Shown: positions 1 to 8,068, numbered from the stretch's first letter. The stretch is 20,298 nt of DNA from GCA-2709075 sp964492555 (GCA_964492555.1 CAZBKQ010000047.1:1-20298); one strand, 5' to 3'. Numbers and translations are program-made. The notes: a model not told the origin generated them from the letters alone.

Positions 1-62
1 TCGGGATGCGAGATAATCGCAAAGGTGCGCCGCCGGGCGACTTCGGCTGAGAGGGAAGACAT
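1..62 (-). CDS. prfC: Peptide chain release factor 3, N-terminal fragment
   Basis: Only the first 20 codons plus two bases are inside the window; the gene runs off the left edge. The translation contains RRRTFAIISHP, which matches the stretch just before the GTPase P-loop (ISHPDAGKTT in the family) at the extreme N-terminus of RF3. RF3 is a cytoplasmic translational GTPase that recycles RF1/RF2 from the ribosome after peptide release. The ATG at 60-62 is preceded by a GGAA about 8 bases upstream. This is a housekeeping gene and probably marks the left boundary of the catabolic region. The identification rests on about 20 residues, but the motif is distinctive. Confidence 0.85.
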   Translation of the reverse strand, partial: MSSLSAEVARRRTFAIISHP

Positions 63-87
63 ATTTTATTCCATTGAAGCGGCGAGA

Positions 88-116
88 GATTTGGCACCGC
101 CACCGCATCAGGTCAA
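88..116 (-). promoter_or_regulatory. Weak sigma70-like promoter candidate for prfC
   Basis: On the minus strand a TTGACC hexamer (111-116) matches the -35 consensus at 5 of 6 bases. At 17 bp spacing it is followed by CAAATC (88-93), a poor -10. It lies in the 64-bp gap before prfC, where a promoter separate from the amidohydrolase gene would be expected. The -10 is too weak to trust on its own. Confidence 0.2.
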
Positions 117-126
117 GCGTATTCGG

Positions 127-1044
127 TCATTGTAGGGATTTCAGTTCCGGACCGACAAATAATCTCTCAAAGTTCCTGAAAGCGATATTTTCAGCGGCCG
201 CCCGTGGCAAATGACCCAGCAGGACCCGGTAGTCGGCGATAACGGCAGGCAAAAGGCGGGTTCGCTCCCGGTTTGCCCCGATATCGGAGGCGACAAGAAA
301 CCGCGTCGAAAAATCGATTAGTAAGGATTTCCATTTTTCCGACGGATTTAACGCAACGGGAGGAGCCTTGTTGAAAGGGCCAAAATGACGGTTGGAGATT
401 AACGACAGGTCGGCATAAAGGTTGTTGTTTTCCAGGAGCAATTTACGCAATCGATCCGGCTTCAGGTAGCCCGAATGCGCAAGCACAAACCTGATATCGG
501 GAAAATTTCTGAATGCGTTCTGCGTTGCCGTCCCAACAACTTCGTCGTGAATATGGAGGATTTCCCCCAATTCGTTCACTTTCTTGAGAAAGCTTTGTTG
601 CTCGGAAGCCGCAAGGTCTGTCTGGATGCCGCTTCGGTTGAAGGGCGCAAAGCTCAGATTGACATAGAATTCACCAACGCCGGCCGCGATCTTGTTATTC
701 AACAGGCCGGATAATTCGTCCAGCCTGCTTTCCGAGAGACGATAATTTCGCCGTTTGCCGCGATATGGGTCGACGAACAGAAGGAAGTTTGTCGGAAAAC
801 GATGTCTAAGCCGCTCTGCATTTCCGAATCTGACGAATATTCCGGCATGGCTTACATCGGCTTTTTCATACAGGGCGATGAGATCGTCATGATCGATGTC
901 CCGTGCCATATGGGCGTGCGCATCGGTTATCGGACCGTCATAGGCGGCGCGCGCAACGTCCAAATTCAGGAGCAAGGCCGATACCCCAACTGCAATGGCG
1001 GCGATCAGCCTGATGCGTTTAATTTCTTTGGTAAGTCGCTTCAA
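127..1044 (-). CDS. Exported metal-dependent amidohydrolase (amidohydrolase_2/TatD-like)
   Basis: A 305-residue protein with a basic N-terminus and a hydrophobic segment (about residues 12-27) followed by an ARA-A cleavage-like site near 31-34, so it is probably exported. The body carries the landmarks of a TIM-barrel metal hydrolase: DAHAH (41-45) with the HxH pair, GEF (124-126), HIH (164-166), AHSG (189-192) and the terminal aspartate in ASD (252-254). Family members hydrolyse C-N or lactone bonds or decarboxylate (the ACMSD type); the substrate here is unknown. The only reasonable start is TTG at 1042-1044, since the frame closes upstream with no ATG or GTG between. It is 139 bases downstream of the cytochrome gene on the same strand, so co-transcription is uncertain. 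Most amidohydrolase_2 proteins are cytoplasmic, so the leader peptide is notable. Confidence 0.75.
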   Translation of the reverse strand: MKRLTKEIKRIRLIAAIAVGVSALLLNLDVARAAYDGPITDAHAHMARDIDHDDLIALYEKADVSHAGIFVRFGNAERLRHRFPTNFLLFVDPYRGKRRNYRLSESRLDELSGLLNNKIAAGVGEFYVNLSFAPFNRSGIQTDLAASEQQSFLKKVNELGEILHIHDEVVGTATQNAFRNFPDIRFVLAHSGYLKPDRLRKLLLENNNLYADLSLISNRHFGPFNKAPPVALNPSEKWKSLLIDFSTRFLVASDIGANRERTRLLPAVIADYRVLLGHLPRAAAENIAFRNFERLFVGPELKSLQ

Positions 1045-1183
1045 AATTCCAGCTATCCCGTCTTGGCCCTTTGATCGGGCGCGTTATTCTTCAGGCGGCT
1101 CAGGTATGCAAGGAGGTACTGTTGAACAACAGGGTATGACCGTTGCCGTTTCAGAAGCTCAACTCAACGGAGCGCCCCCGGAA

Positions 1184-1612
1184 TTAACGTTTGCTATTAC
1201 CGATAAACAGATACAGGTAATGGGCCGAGAACTGCAATTCCTTATCTGTCAAACCGATCGGCGGCATATTGAGATGCGAAGAGTCCGAATCTCTTGAAGA
1301 TTTGAAATAATTAAAAATCTCTTCTTCGCTCATTTCCGCCAATTCCGTCGTGAAATCGGGACCTCGCGCACCGCCGAAGACCCTTGGCCCGATGGGGCCG
1401 ACATCATGGCAACTGGAGCAAAAGGTAACCATAATCCCCATTCCGGCGAAGTAGGGTATATCGTTCCGCGGCAAGCTATCGGCGAAGCCGGTGCCGGGCA
1501 CAAGACAAAATAGCCAGGCGATAACGGTACCGGCTGTAAGAAGGCCGCGAATTCTTGATGCCGCCAAACCGGCAATAGTTCTGGTAAACGGAAATAGCTT
1601 CAGATCAGGCAA
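1184..1612 (-). CDS. Exported mono-haem c-type cytochrome
   Basis: A 142-residue protein with a hydrophobic leader (about 23-40) and a probable cleavage after GFA (42-44). A single haem-binding CSSCH motif (65-69) is followed by a likely distal Met ligand in NMPPIGLTDKEL (115-126), a common arrangement in small class I cytochromes. It would carry electrons in the periplasm. The start is TTG at 1610-1612, supported by an AAGG about 8 bases upstream; another in-frame TTG at residue 16 is possible but less well placed. It lies 33 bases downstream of the HpaB-type gene on the same strand. That suggests co-expression and possibly electron transfer from a periplasmic oxidation step, although HpaB itself is cytoplasmic, so direct partnership is not expected. 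Confidence 0.85.
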   Translation of the reverse strand: MPDLKLFPFTRTIAGLAASRIRGLLTAGTVIAWLFCLVPGTGFADSLPRNDIPYFAGMGIMVTFCSSCHDVGPIGPRVFGGARGPDFTTELAEMSEEEIFNYFKSSRDSDSSHLNMPPIGLTDKELQFSAHYLYLFIGNSKR

Positions 1613-1645
1613 TATAAGCCTTGTTATTCGTATTTAATACACAAT

Positions 1646-3100
1646 TTATCCGCGATCATAACCGTCCATGATCTCACTGACGATACCGTCGAGCTCCTGC
1701 CAGGGGCACATCTGGAAGGAATAGAGATTCATGATAAAGCCCGGACCGGCGTAGAATTTCTCGTAGAGCGCATGGCGTCCGGCCATTTCCGAACCCAAAA
1801 GGTCCCAGGCGAGGCGCAACAGTTTCATCCGTTCCTTTGCGGTCTGATCCGGCGTGGACCAATAGGTCTCGAACTTCTCGGTCAGTTCGGGGTCTTCCAG
1901 CAGGGATGAATCCGCCGGCATCTGGATCGGTCCCCCGCCGAGAAGTTCGCGTATCGTATCGCACAGGGAGCCGTAATTATTGGTGCACCAGTGCAGCGCC
2001 GCATACATATAACGCCGGTTGACGGTGACATAGCCCGATCCCGGCACCATTTCCTCCGCCCCGTGAATCTGGCCCATGATCATGCCTTCCAGCGCGGCCA
2101 GCTGCGCCGCGAGATGGCCGAGCGTTGTCTGCACCGCCGGGATGCCATCCACCTTGTTCGATTTGGTGACGACATGGGCAATGGCGACCAGCAGTTTGAG
2201 CTTTTCGAGGAAACGCACATTGGCCTGATGATTGGCCAGCGAATGGCCCGGCGTCTCGAAATAGACCGCGCGGGTTTTGGCCACGTTATTGTGCAGCACC
2301 ACGTTTTCCCACGGCACCTTCACATTTTCGAACAGAACCGCGGCGTCGTTTTCGTCATAACGGTATGACAGCGGCATATCGAATTCATTGGTTGCCGTGG
2401 TCTCGTATGATTTGCGCGACCACATGGAAACGCCCGGCGAATTCAGCGGCACGGAACAGGTGATGGTTTCGTCCTCATGTCCTTCGGGCACGGGTTGCAG
2501 ATTGCCCACCCAGGCCTCGTGACAAAAAATCGCCGCAGTGCCGATCATTTTCAGCCCGTTGATCACCACCCCGTCATCGTCCTCGCGGACGACCTTCAGC
2601 GTCGGCGACATCCGGTCGGAGCCGTCGAATTCACCGCGCCGTGTCACCTGCGGGTTGGTGACGGTGTGCGACAGAAACAGATCGTCGCGGCGGCAGCGTT
2701 CATAGATGCCGGTCAGATTGTCACCGAAACCGGGATGCAGCTCATTGAACAAATCAGGGTTGGTGGCGAGGCCGGAGAGATAGCTCGGGAAATTATCGGG
2801 TGAGCGCCCGACCAGCCCGTATGTCCAGCTTGCGATCCGGCGGTGGGTCTCGAACCGGCGCTCCAGATCTTCTTTCGAACGCGGGCGGAGGTAATAGGTG
2901 GAGAATTCCTCGCCGTCTTCCTCCGCGACCATCAGATCGCGGTTTTCCGGCGCTTTCTTGCGGTCATAAATCATCGCCATGGTCTCGGCGGAATTCTTGA
3001 ACGCCGGGTGGCTGGTGACGTCGGTCACCTTTTCCTTGCCGAGATAGACGACGCGCCCGTCGCGGATGGATTCGAGATATTCTTCGCCGCTCAACAACAT
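1646..3100 (-). CDS. 4-hydroxyphenylacetate 3-hydroxylase (HpaB) family protein
   Basis: A 484-residue protein, normal length for the HpaB large component. It has the family landmarks GRSPD (98-102), HTVTNPQVTR (145-154) and the flavin-pocket segment IGTAAIFCHEAW (186-197), then an acyl-CoA-dehydrogenase-like helical C-terminal domain. Characterised members are FADH2-dependent monooxygenases that hydroxylate phenols; a related branch is 4-hydroxybutyryl-CoA dehydratase. The 4Fe-4S cysteine pattern of the dehydratase is not evident, so a monooxygenase role is favoured. The partner flavin reductase (HpaC) is not in the window. The ATG at 3098-3100 has an AGGAAC ribosome site overlapping the stop codon of the upstream cyclase gene (9-base spacer), so the two are almost certainly translated together. 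The substrate is unknown. Confidence 0.85.
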   Translation of the reverse strand: MLLSGEEYLESIRDGRVVYLGKEKVTDVTSHPAFKNSAETMAMIYDRKKAPENRDLMVAEEDGEEFSTYYLRPRSKEDLERRFETHRRIASWTYGLVGRSPDNFPSYLSGLATNPDLFNELHPGFGDNLTGIYERCRRDDLFLSHTVTNPQVTRRGEFDGSDRMSPTLKVVREDDDGVVINGLKMIGTAAIFCHEAWVGNLQPVPEGHEDETITCSVPLNSPGVSMWSRKSYETTATNEFDMPLSYRYDENDAAVLFENVKVPWENVVLHNNVAKTRAVYFETPGHSLANHQANVRFLEKLKLLVAIAHVVTKSNKVDGIPAVQTTLGHLAAQLAALEGMIMGQIHGAEEMVPGSGYVTVNRRYMYAALHWCTNNYGSLCDTIRELLGGGPIQMPADSSLLEDPELTEKFETYWSTPDQTAKERMKLLRLAWDLLGSEMAGRHALYEKFYAGPGFIMNLYSFQMCPWQELDGIVSEIMDGYDRG

Positions 3101-3109
3101 GATCTGTTC

Positions 3110-3748
3110 CTAATTCTTCTCCAAAAGCGCGCGCACCGGTGCGCCGTCCGCCCCCGCCAGCTTCATCGGCAGGCAGGTGAGTTTGTAGTTCCCCGGTTGG
3201 GCGGCGCGTAAATCCAGCGCCTCGACAATGATGACCTCGGCATCCAGCAGTACCAGATGGGTCGTGGACACCTCATCATCGAAAAGCTGGATCGACAGGT
3301 AATCGATGCCGATCAGTTTGATACCGCGTTCCACGACCCATTTGGCCGCATCCGCCGTAATTGCCGCATAATCGGTCCGGAATTCATGTGCCGGATTGTC
3401 CCACAGGGCGGAATTCCGGGTCTTGATCAGCAGCCGTTCAGTGCCGGGTGGAATGTCGCAGGCCTCCAGATGCTCTGGCGTGACCTCCTGGACATCCGGG
3501 ACCTCGACCACCAGGCAGTCACCGATCAGCACGCCGAGATCAAGCTCATCCACTCCCTTGCGGCCTTCGATGAAATGACAGGGCGCGTCCAGATGGGTGC
3601 CGAAATGCACCCCGCTATCCAGCCGTGTGACATTGCAGCGATACCCGCCCGATATGCATTTCATGTAATCCATGTTCGGCGGCGGATCGCCCGGCCAGAG
3701 CGGCAGATCGGTGCTGTAGGGCACGGTGATATCGAGAATTTCAGACAT
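3110..3748 (-). CDS. Cyclase family protein (kynurenine formamidase-like metal hydrolase)
   Basis: A 212-residue protein, close to the length of bacterial kynurenine formamidase. The metal-binding motif HxGTHxDxPxH is intact as HFGTHLDAPCH (48-58), and the C-terminal histidine H164 and glutamate E176 (in TTHLVLLDAEVIIVEAL) fit the remaining active-site positions. Family members hydrolyse formamide, lactone or related bonds; some are kynurenine formamidases, isatin hydrolases or polyketide cyclases. With no other tryptophan-pathway genes here, a specific kynurenine role is not supported. It heads the cyclase-HpaB pair and is divergent from the MmgE/PrpD gene, with 86 bases between the starts, so both promoters must lie in that short region. 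Confidence 0.85.
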   Translation of the reverse strand: MSEILDITVPYSTDLPLWPGDPPPNMDYMKCISGGYRCNVTRLDSGVHFGTHLDAPCHFIEGRKGVDELDLGVLIGDCLVVEVPDVQEVTPEHLEACDIPPGTERLLIKTRNSALWDNPAHEFRTDYAAITADAAKWVVERGIKLIGIDYLSIQLFDDEVSTTHLVLLDAEVIIVEALDLRAAQPGNYKLTCLPMKLAGADGAPVRALLEKN

Positions 3749-3834
3749 CTTCTCAATCTAAACCATCCCCTCGGGTGACAAAAGGGACCGGGCGGGGCAT
3801 CTTTCATCGCAAGTATTTTCAGATGGAAATGATC

Positions 3835-5187
3835 ATGACTGAACCGACAGCGGCGCTCTCCGAATTCGCCACTTCTCTGACCCTCGACAAGATTCCGGAC
3901 AGCGCCCGGCTCGCCACCAAGCTGCTGTTTCTGGACGCGCTGGCCTGCGCCTATGCCGGCCATCAGGGAGAGGAAACGGGGCAACTCCGCAATGTGGCGG
4001 AAGCCTTGTCTTCGGGCGGCAATGACAGCCCGGTCATCGGCGGGCAGGGGCTGTCGCTGGCGGGTGCAAGCCTGTTTAACGGCTATTTGATCACCGCGGT
4101 GACCATGTGCGACGTGCACCGTGAATGTCTGACCCATATCACGCCCGAAATCGTGCCACCCGCGCTGGGGATCGGTTATCGCGATGATGTCTCGGGCGAG
4201 GCACTGCTGGTCGCGCTGGCGGCGGGGTGCGAGGTCGCGACCCGCGTCGGTATCGGGCTGGATTATCCGGTTTTCCGGGGTAAGGGTTGGCATGGGCCGG
4301 GTATCCTTGGCCCGTTCGGTGGCGCGGCCGCGGTCGGGTCCTTGCGCGGTTTCGATGCGAACACGATGGCTCGCGCCTATGGGCTGGCGGGCAGCCAGGC
4401 GGCGGGCACCTTCGCGGCCTGGGGCACGCCGACGGTGAAGTTTCACCAATGCCGCGCGGCCTTGTCCGGTCTGATGGCGGCGTTGACGGCGGAACAGGGT
4501 TTTGTCGCCACCGACAAGTTCCTGACCGCTGAGGATGGCGGGCTTTACAATACATATGCTGAGGGCGGTTTGCCGGAACGTGTTACCGGCGACCTGGGCG
4601 AGCGGTGGGAGCTGGAACAGATAGCGCTGCGTCTCTGGCCGTCCGCGACCGCTTTGCAGGATGTGCTGACCGCGCTTTACGATCTGATCAACAAGAATGA
4701 TGTTTCGTTCGGCGATATCGAGAAGGTGACGGTTACGCTGGCGCCCGTACCGGTCAACATGTTTGGCAAGCTGCCCAACTATAAGGCAAAGTTCGAGGCG
4801 CTGATCTCCGGCCATTATGTGACGGCGGTTTACTTGCGTGACCGCGAATTGACGCTGAAACAGTTTGAACCCGAATGCTATGACGCGCCGGAGTTGCGCG
4901 CCTTTGCCGCCGCACGGGTGGAAATCGTCGCCGATGAAGCCATGCCGGGCGGGAAATGCCGTGCCGAGCTTGTGACCAGGGGCGGCGAGACCCTGACGGG
5001 GATGTGCGAAAATCCGTTGGGGACACCGGAAAACCCGATGTCGCGCGAGCAGGTGGAGGACAAGTTCCGCACCTATGCCGGGGGTATGTTATCCGCCGAT
5101 CAGGTCGAAGCGGCGCTTGCCGCGATCATGGATCTGGAAAACCAGAAATCGGTGAAGGCGTTTGTCGGGCTGTTGAATCCCGCCTGA
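3835..5187 (+). CDS. MmgE/PrpD family protein
   Basis: About 450 residues, the normal length for MmgE/PrpD proteins. The N-terminal helical domain has the family pattern ALSEFATSLTLDKIP and LLFLDALACAYAG. The middle includes GCEVATRVGIGLDYPVF and the glycine/alanine-rich AAAVGSLRGFDANTMARAYGLAG region. Characterised relatives are 2-methylcitrate dehydratase, cis-aconitate decarboxylase and iminodisuccinate epimerase, so the activity cannot be assigned beyond dehydratase, decarboxylase or epimerase on a carboxylic acid. I place the start at ATG 3835 because a GGAAA ends 5 bases upstream; ATG 3823 and the GTG at 3775 are in frame but have poorer ribosome sites. The stop codon ends at 5187 and the next gene's stop begins at 5188 on the other strand, so the two transcripts must collide or overlap. 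Confidence 0.85.
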   Translation: MTEPTAALSEFATSLTLDKIPDSARLATKLLFLDALACAYAGHQGEETGQLRNVAEALSSGGNDSPVIGGQGLSLAGASLFNGYLITAVTMCDVHRECLTHITPEIVPPALGIGYRDDVSGEALLVALAAGCEVATRVGIGLDYPVFRGKGWHGPGILGPFGGAAAVGSLRGFDANTMARAYGLAGSQAAGTFAAWGTPTVKFHQCRAALSGLMAALTAEQGFVATDKFLTAEDGGLYNTYAEGGLPERVTGDLGERWELEQIALRLWPSATALQDVLTALYDLINKNDVSFGDIEKVTVTLAPVPVNMFGKLPNYKAKFEALISGHYVTAVYLRDRELTLKQFEPECYDAPELRAFAAARVEIVADEAMPGGKCRAELVTRGGETLTGMCENPLGTPENPMSREQVEDKFRTYAGGMLSADQVEAALAAIMDLENQKSVKAFVGLLNPA

Positions 5188-6177
5188 TCATATCCGTTTT
5201 TCAACGCCGCGTTTGCGGCCCTGATCGACGCTGAGGAACAGGTCGTCGACCGACATCTTGTTCTTCATCAGCGCCTGCTCGTGTGAATAGTTGATCATGT
5301 TCTCAAGCGTCTTGCGGTTCTGATCGCCGAGCCCATATTCCCACGGATCGGTGCCCAGAATCTGTTCCTGCTCTTCCCACGCCTCGCGATACCAGGCCAG
5401 AGGCACGATGCGCGGATTGACCATCTTTTTCATCGCGATGTTCTTCGCCTCGTTGAGCGCGTGATACATGTTGATCGGCACCCAGGGATATTGCTCCACC
5501 ACAGATTTCTTGATCCCGGTGATATGCATGATCGGGAACATGCCGGTCTTGTTGAAGAAGCTGATTTCCTCATTCTTGTAGTCCGGCCACAGCCGGTCGA
5601 CGCGCGGATCGCCCGCCATGAAGGGCTTGATGATCGATGAATGGATGCAGGCGTCGAGTTCGCCCGTCGCCACCATATCCTCGACCGATTTGTCGTCCGG
5701 CAGGGTCTGCAGCTTGATGTCATCCGGGAGTTCGACCGGGATGTCCTGATCCAGCTCCTGATACCAGTCGATGGAGCGGTGCGGCACGCCATATTCATGC
5801 TCCAGAATGCCCTTCATCCAGAGGATGGCGGTCACCTGCCAGTGCTTGATGCCGACTTTCTTGCCGGCCAGGTCTTTCGGTTCCTTGATCCCGGCATTGG
5901 TATTGATGAAGACGAAGCCGTGGCGGAATCGGCGGTGCGGATAGACCGGGATGGCGTCGAAAGGCCGGCCCTGATCCTTGGCGACGAGGTATGTCGAGCA
6001 GGACGCTTCCGCCATGTCGAAATCCTCATTGTTATAGAAGCGCCAGTGCCGCGTGGTGGAGTCCATGTCGGTGAGCACGGTGAGATCGATCCCGTCCGGT
6101 TTGACGATACCGTCGATCAGCGGACGGGTGATGGCGTAATCGCCGCAGGCGAAGGTAAGGGGGATATTCTTGCTCAT
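5188..6177 (-). CDS. 4,5-dihydroxyphthalate decarboxylase-like (periplasmic-binding-fold) protein
   Basis: A 329-residue protein resembling the Pht5/4,5-dihydroxyphthalate decarboxylase group of the type 2 periplasmic-binding-protein superfamily. Landmarks are ACGDYAITRPLIDG (10-23), EASCSTYLVAKDQG (57-70), AIPVYPHRRFRHGFVFIN (75-92) and the DLAGKKVGIKHWQVTA segment (102-117). No signal peptide is visible, so it should act in the cytoplasm as an enzyme rather than as a transport receptor. The named reaction removes a carboxylate from 4,5-dihydroxyphthalate to give protocatechuate, but most relatives are uncharacterised, so this is family level only. It is the last gene of the Rid-OCD-Pht5-like set, 21 bases after the OCD gene, and directly abuts the convergent PrpD gene. 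Confidence 0.75.
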   Translation of the reverse strand: MSKNIPLTFACGDYAITRPLIDGIVKPDGIDLTVLTDMDSTTRHWRFYNNEDFDMAEASCSTYLVAKDQGRPFDAIPVYPHRRFRHGFVFINTNAGIKEPKDLAGKKVGIKHWQVTAILWMKGILEHEYGVPHRSIDWYQELDQDIPVELPDDIKLQTLPDDKSVEDMVATGELDACIHSSIIKPFMAGDPRVDRLWPDYKNEEISFFNKTGMFPIMHITGIKKSVVEQYPWVPINMYHALNEAKNIAMKKMVNPRIVPLAWYREAWEEQEQILGTDPWEYGLGDQNRKTLENMINYSHEQALMKNKMSVDDLFLSVDQGRKRGVEKRI

Positions 6178-6198
6178 ATCCGGAGGTCCTCTCTGTCT

Positions 6199-7227
6199 TC
6201 AATCCGCCGGTCCGGGGCGGCCCGTGCCGGTATGGGGCAGGCGGATGCCGCGACCCATCTGTTTCGCTTTTTCATAGACGTAATGACACATTGCGATGTC
6301 GTGCGCCACCAGCCCGGTCGTGTGGATCAGATTGCGTTCCGTGTCGGATTCCCGGCCCGGTTTGACTCCCCGCACCAGCTCATGAATTTCGCCGTGTAGC
6401 ATGTCATGAGTAAAAAGCCCGGTCTCGGCGGAATGGCGGAAATGCTGCATCAGCATGTTCATTTCCCAGCTATCCACCACGACCTTGTCCAGTTTTGGCC
6501 AACCTTCCGGATCGAATTCCCGGCGGGTGAAGGAAACATAGGTCGCGCCGTCCTTCAGCCAGGGTTCCCGGCACATGATTTTATCGGATGTCGTGCCACC
6601 GATACCGATATCGGCGCCGGTGATGGCTTCTTCTATGGAAGCGACCGCGCGCACCGGAATGCCGAGCTTGTCCGTCCATTTTTCGGCGAATGACTCGCGC
6701 GAGGCGGGTGTGCGGGAGGTGCAACGGATTTCCTCGATCCCGTCATAAAGCTCCACCAGGCAGCGCAGCGCGTTGGTCGCCATCGTGCCGACCCCAACGA
6801 TACCGACGACCTTCGGGTCTTTCGGCCCCATCCATTTCAGCGGCAGGATTGTTGCCGCCGCGCTGCGGATGGCATAGGTCCAGTGTTCCTCGACAATCGC
6901 GACATTATGGCCGGTCATCGGGTCTGCCAGAATGATGTAGCGCCCGCATTCCAGTAGCCCGACCGTGTTTCGGTCACCGTCATTGAAATAGTTATAAAGC
7001 CGCACGCCGGTGATCGGCGTTTCCTTCAGAAGCGCGCATTTGACGTGCCAGTGATTGTGGAACGGCTCCGCCACATCCAGTTTGAAGCTCGGCGGGGTGG
7101 AGGCCATGATCGAGCCCTCTCCCTGCATCCGGTAGACGTCTTCGGCGATCGTCAGCGCTTCCTTCGCACTCAGTAGATCGACCGTATCGGCATAGGGGAC
7201 GAACAACACGCCTTCTTCTTCGCTCAT
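6199..7227 (-). CDS. Ornithine cyclodeaminase / mu-crystallin family protein
   Basis: A 342-residue NAD(P)-dependent protein of the OCD/mu-crystallin family. The Rossmann glycine motif is GIVGVGTMA (142-150). The substrate-binding arginine in YAIRSAAA (118-125, R121) and the upstream lysine K63 (in HVKCALL) fit the family active site. Members deaminate or cyclise amino acids (ornithine to proline), reduce cyclic imines or dehydrogenate opines; the exact substrate cannot be told. It is 10 bases downstream of the Rid-family gene and 21 bases upstream of the Pht5-like gene, a clear operon arrangement. Pairing with a Rid (imine/enamine deaminase) family protein suggests a nitrogen-containing intermediate, an inference from context. 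Confidence 0.85.
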   Translation of the reverse strand: MSEEEGVLFVPYADTVDLLSAKEALTIAEDVYRMQGEGSIMASTPPSFKLDVAEPFHNHWHVKCALLKETPITGVRLYNYFNDGDRNTVGLLECGRYIILADPMTGHNVAIVEEHWTYAIRSAAATILPLKWMGPKDPKVVGIVGVGTMATNALRCLVELYDGIEEIRCTSRTPASRESFAEKWTDKLGIPVRAVASIEEAITGADIGIGGTTSDKIMCREPWLKDGATYVSFTRREFDPEGWPKLDKVVVDSWEMNMLMQHFRHSAETGLFTHDMLHGEIHELVRGVKPGRESDTERNLIHTTGLVAHDIAMCHYVYEKAKQMGRGIRLPHTGTGRPGPAD

Positions 7228-7237
7228 TTTCTTTACC

Positions 7238-7615
7238 TCAATCGAGAATACCGATGGCTTCGATCTCCAGGATCAGTTCGGGCCTGACCATGGAGTCGAC
7301 CACGACGGTCGTTGCTGCCGGGTAGGGTTCGGCAAAAAACTTCGGACGCCATTCGAGGATGGCCGGGAATTGGTCAAAATCGGTCAGGAAGATATTGATC
7401 TTCACGATATCCGACATATCGCCGCCGGCGGCCTCGATCGCCTGTTTCAGGTAGCCGAACACGCGCTCCGCATGGGCATGCGGGTCGAGGTTTCCGGCGG
7501 CGGCTTCCCCGTCCGCCGTCTGGCCGGAAATAAACACCATCTTGCCCTTGCGGACGACATGGCTGAATTGACCCGGTTCCGGCAGGCCGGGTACGTCAAT
7601 GACTTCAAATCCCAT
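7238..7615 (-). CDS. Rid family (YjgF/YER057c/UK114) protein
   Basis: A 125-residue protein, the usual size. Family features include VVRKGKMVFISGQTA (20-34), a GDMSDIVKINIFLTD segment (65-79) and the terminal EIEAIG (117-122). Archetypal RidA hydrolyses reactive enamine/imine intermediates using a conserved arginine (E. coli R105). Here the aligned stretch is VVVDSMVRPELIL, and the arginine position appears to be serine (S108), with an arginine three residues later (R111). It therefore probably belongs to a Rid subfamily other than RidA, such as 2-aminomuconate deaminase-like or uncharacterised groups. A GGAG lies 9 bases before the ATG. It is the first gene of the Rid-OCD-Pht5-like operon and diverges from the cupin gene with only 48 bases between them. 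Confidence 0.85.
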   Translation of the reverse strand: MGFEVIDVPGLPEPGQFSHVVRKGKMVFISGQTADGEAAAGNLDPHAHAERVFGYLKQAIEAAGGDMSDIVKINIFLTDFDQFPAILEWRPKFFAEPYPAATTVVVDSMVRPELILEIEAIGILD

Positions 7616-7663
7616 GCGTCAAAACTCCAATGAGTTATCATCACTGTCAACGGGAGGAAGATG

Positions 7664-8068
7664 ATGAAATTTCATAAATCAACACTGGAGGGCGCGCCGA
7701 CGCGCGGCCTTGAACTGGGGCGCGGCACAATCCGTGACCTTGTCGGGCCCGCCATCGGAGCGGTGAATGTCGATGTGCATGTGAACGCTATCGATGTTGG
7801 CGCGGGACGCGGCGAAATACATTATCACGCGAGGGCGGAGAATGTGTACATCGTGCTCGACGGGTTGCTGGAGGTGTGTATCGAGGGCGGTGAGCGCCAT
7901 GTTCTGTCCCCGGGGGAAACAGGCTTTATTCCGGCCGGCGTTGTTCACACGGCTGCGAATGCGGGCACGGAAAAGCCGGTGCGCATTATTGAGATTTACG
8001 CACCGGCCGGTCCGGATTTCCATGAGGTCGATGGCTGGCCCGGTGGGGTGGAGCCGCCAGAGGGATAA
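7664..8068 (+). CDS. Small single-domain cupin protein
   Basis: A 134-residue cupin_2 protein. Motif 1 supplies H53, H55 and E59 (IHYHARAENVYIVLDG), and motif 2 supplies H95 in PAGVVHTAAN, so a full metal site is present. Small cupins include dioxygenases, isomerases and sugar-binding proteins; none of these can be singled out here. Two ATGs are adjacent (7661 and 7664). The GGGAGGA ribosome site is only 2-3 bases from the first and about 6 from the second, so 7664 is preferred. It is divergent from the Rid gene and ends 3 bases before the convergent small ORF at 8072. It shares the IYxPAG ending and overall plan with the cupin at 9315-9710, so the two are probably paralogues. Confidence 0.8.
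   Translation: MKFHKSTLEGAPTRGLELGRGTIRDLVGPAIGAVNVDVHVNAIDVGAGRGEIHYHARAENVYIVLDGLLEVCIEGGERHVLSPGETGFIPAGVVHTAANAGTEKPVRIIEIYAPAGPDFHEVDGWPGGVEPPEG

Noticed and set aside
3110..3748. Naming the cyclase as KynB and the Rid, OCD and amidohydrolase proteins as parts of the kynurenine/3-hydroxyanthranilate route.
   Set aside because: The families overlap, but no tryptophan dioxygenase, kynureninase or typical-length 3-hydroxyanthranilate dioxygenase is present, and the amidohydrolase is exported.
3661..4815. A 384-codon minus-strand frame across the PrpD gene.
   Set aside because: Rich in R, Q and G with no recognisable fold; PrpD on the other strand explains the sequence.
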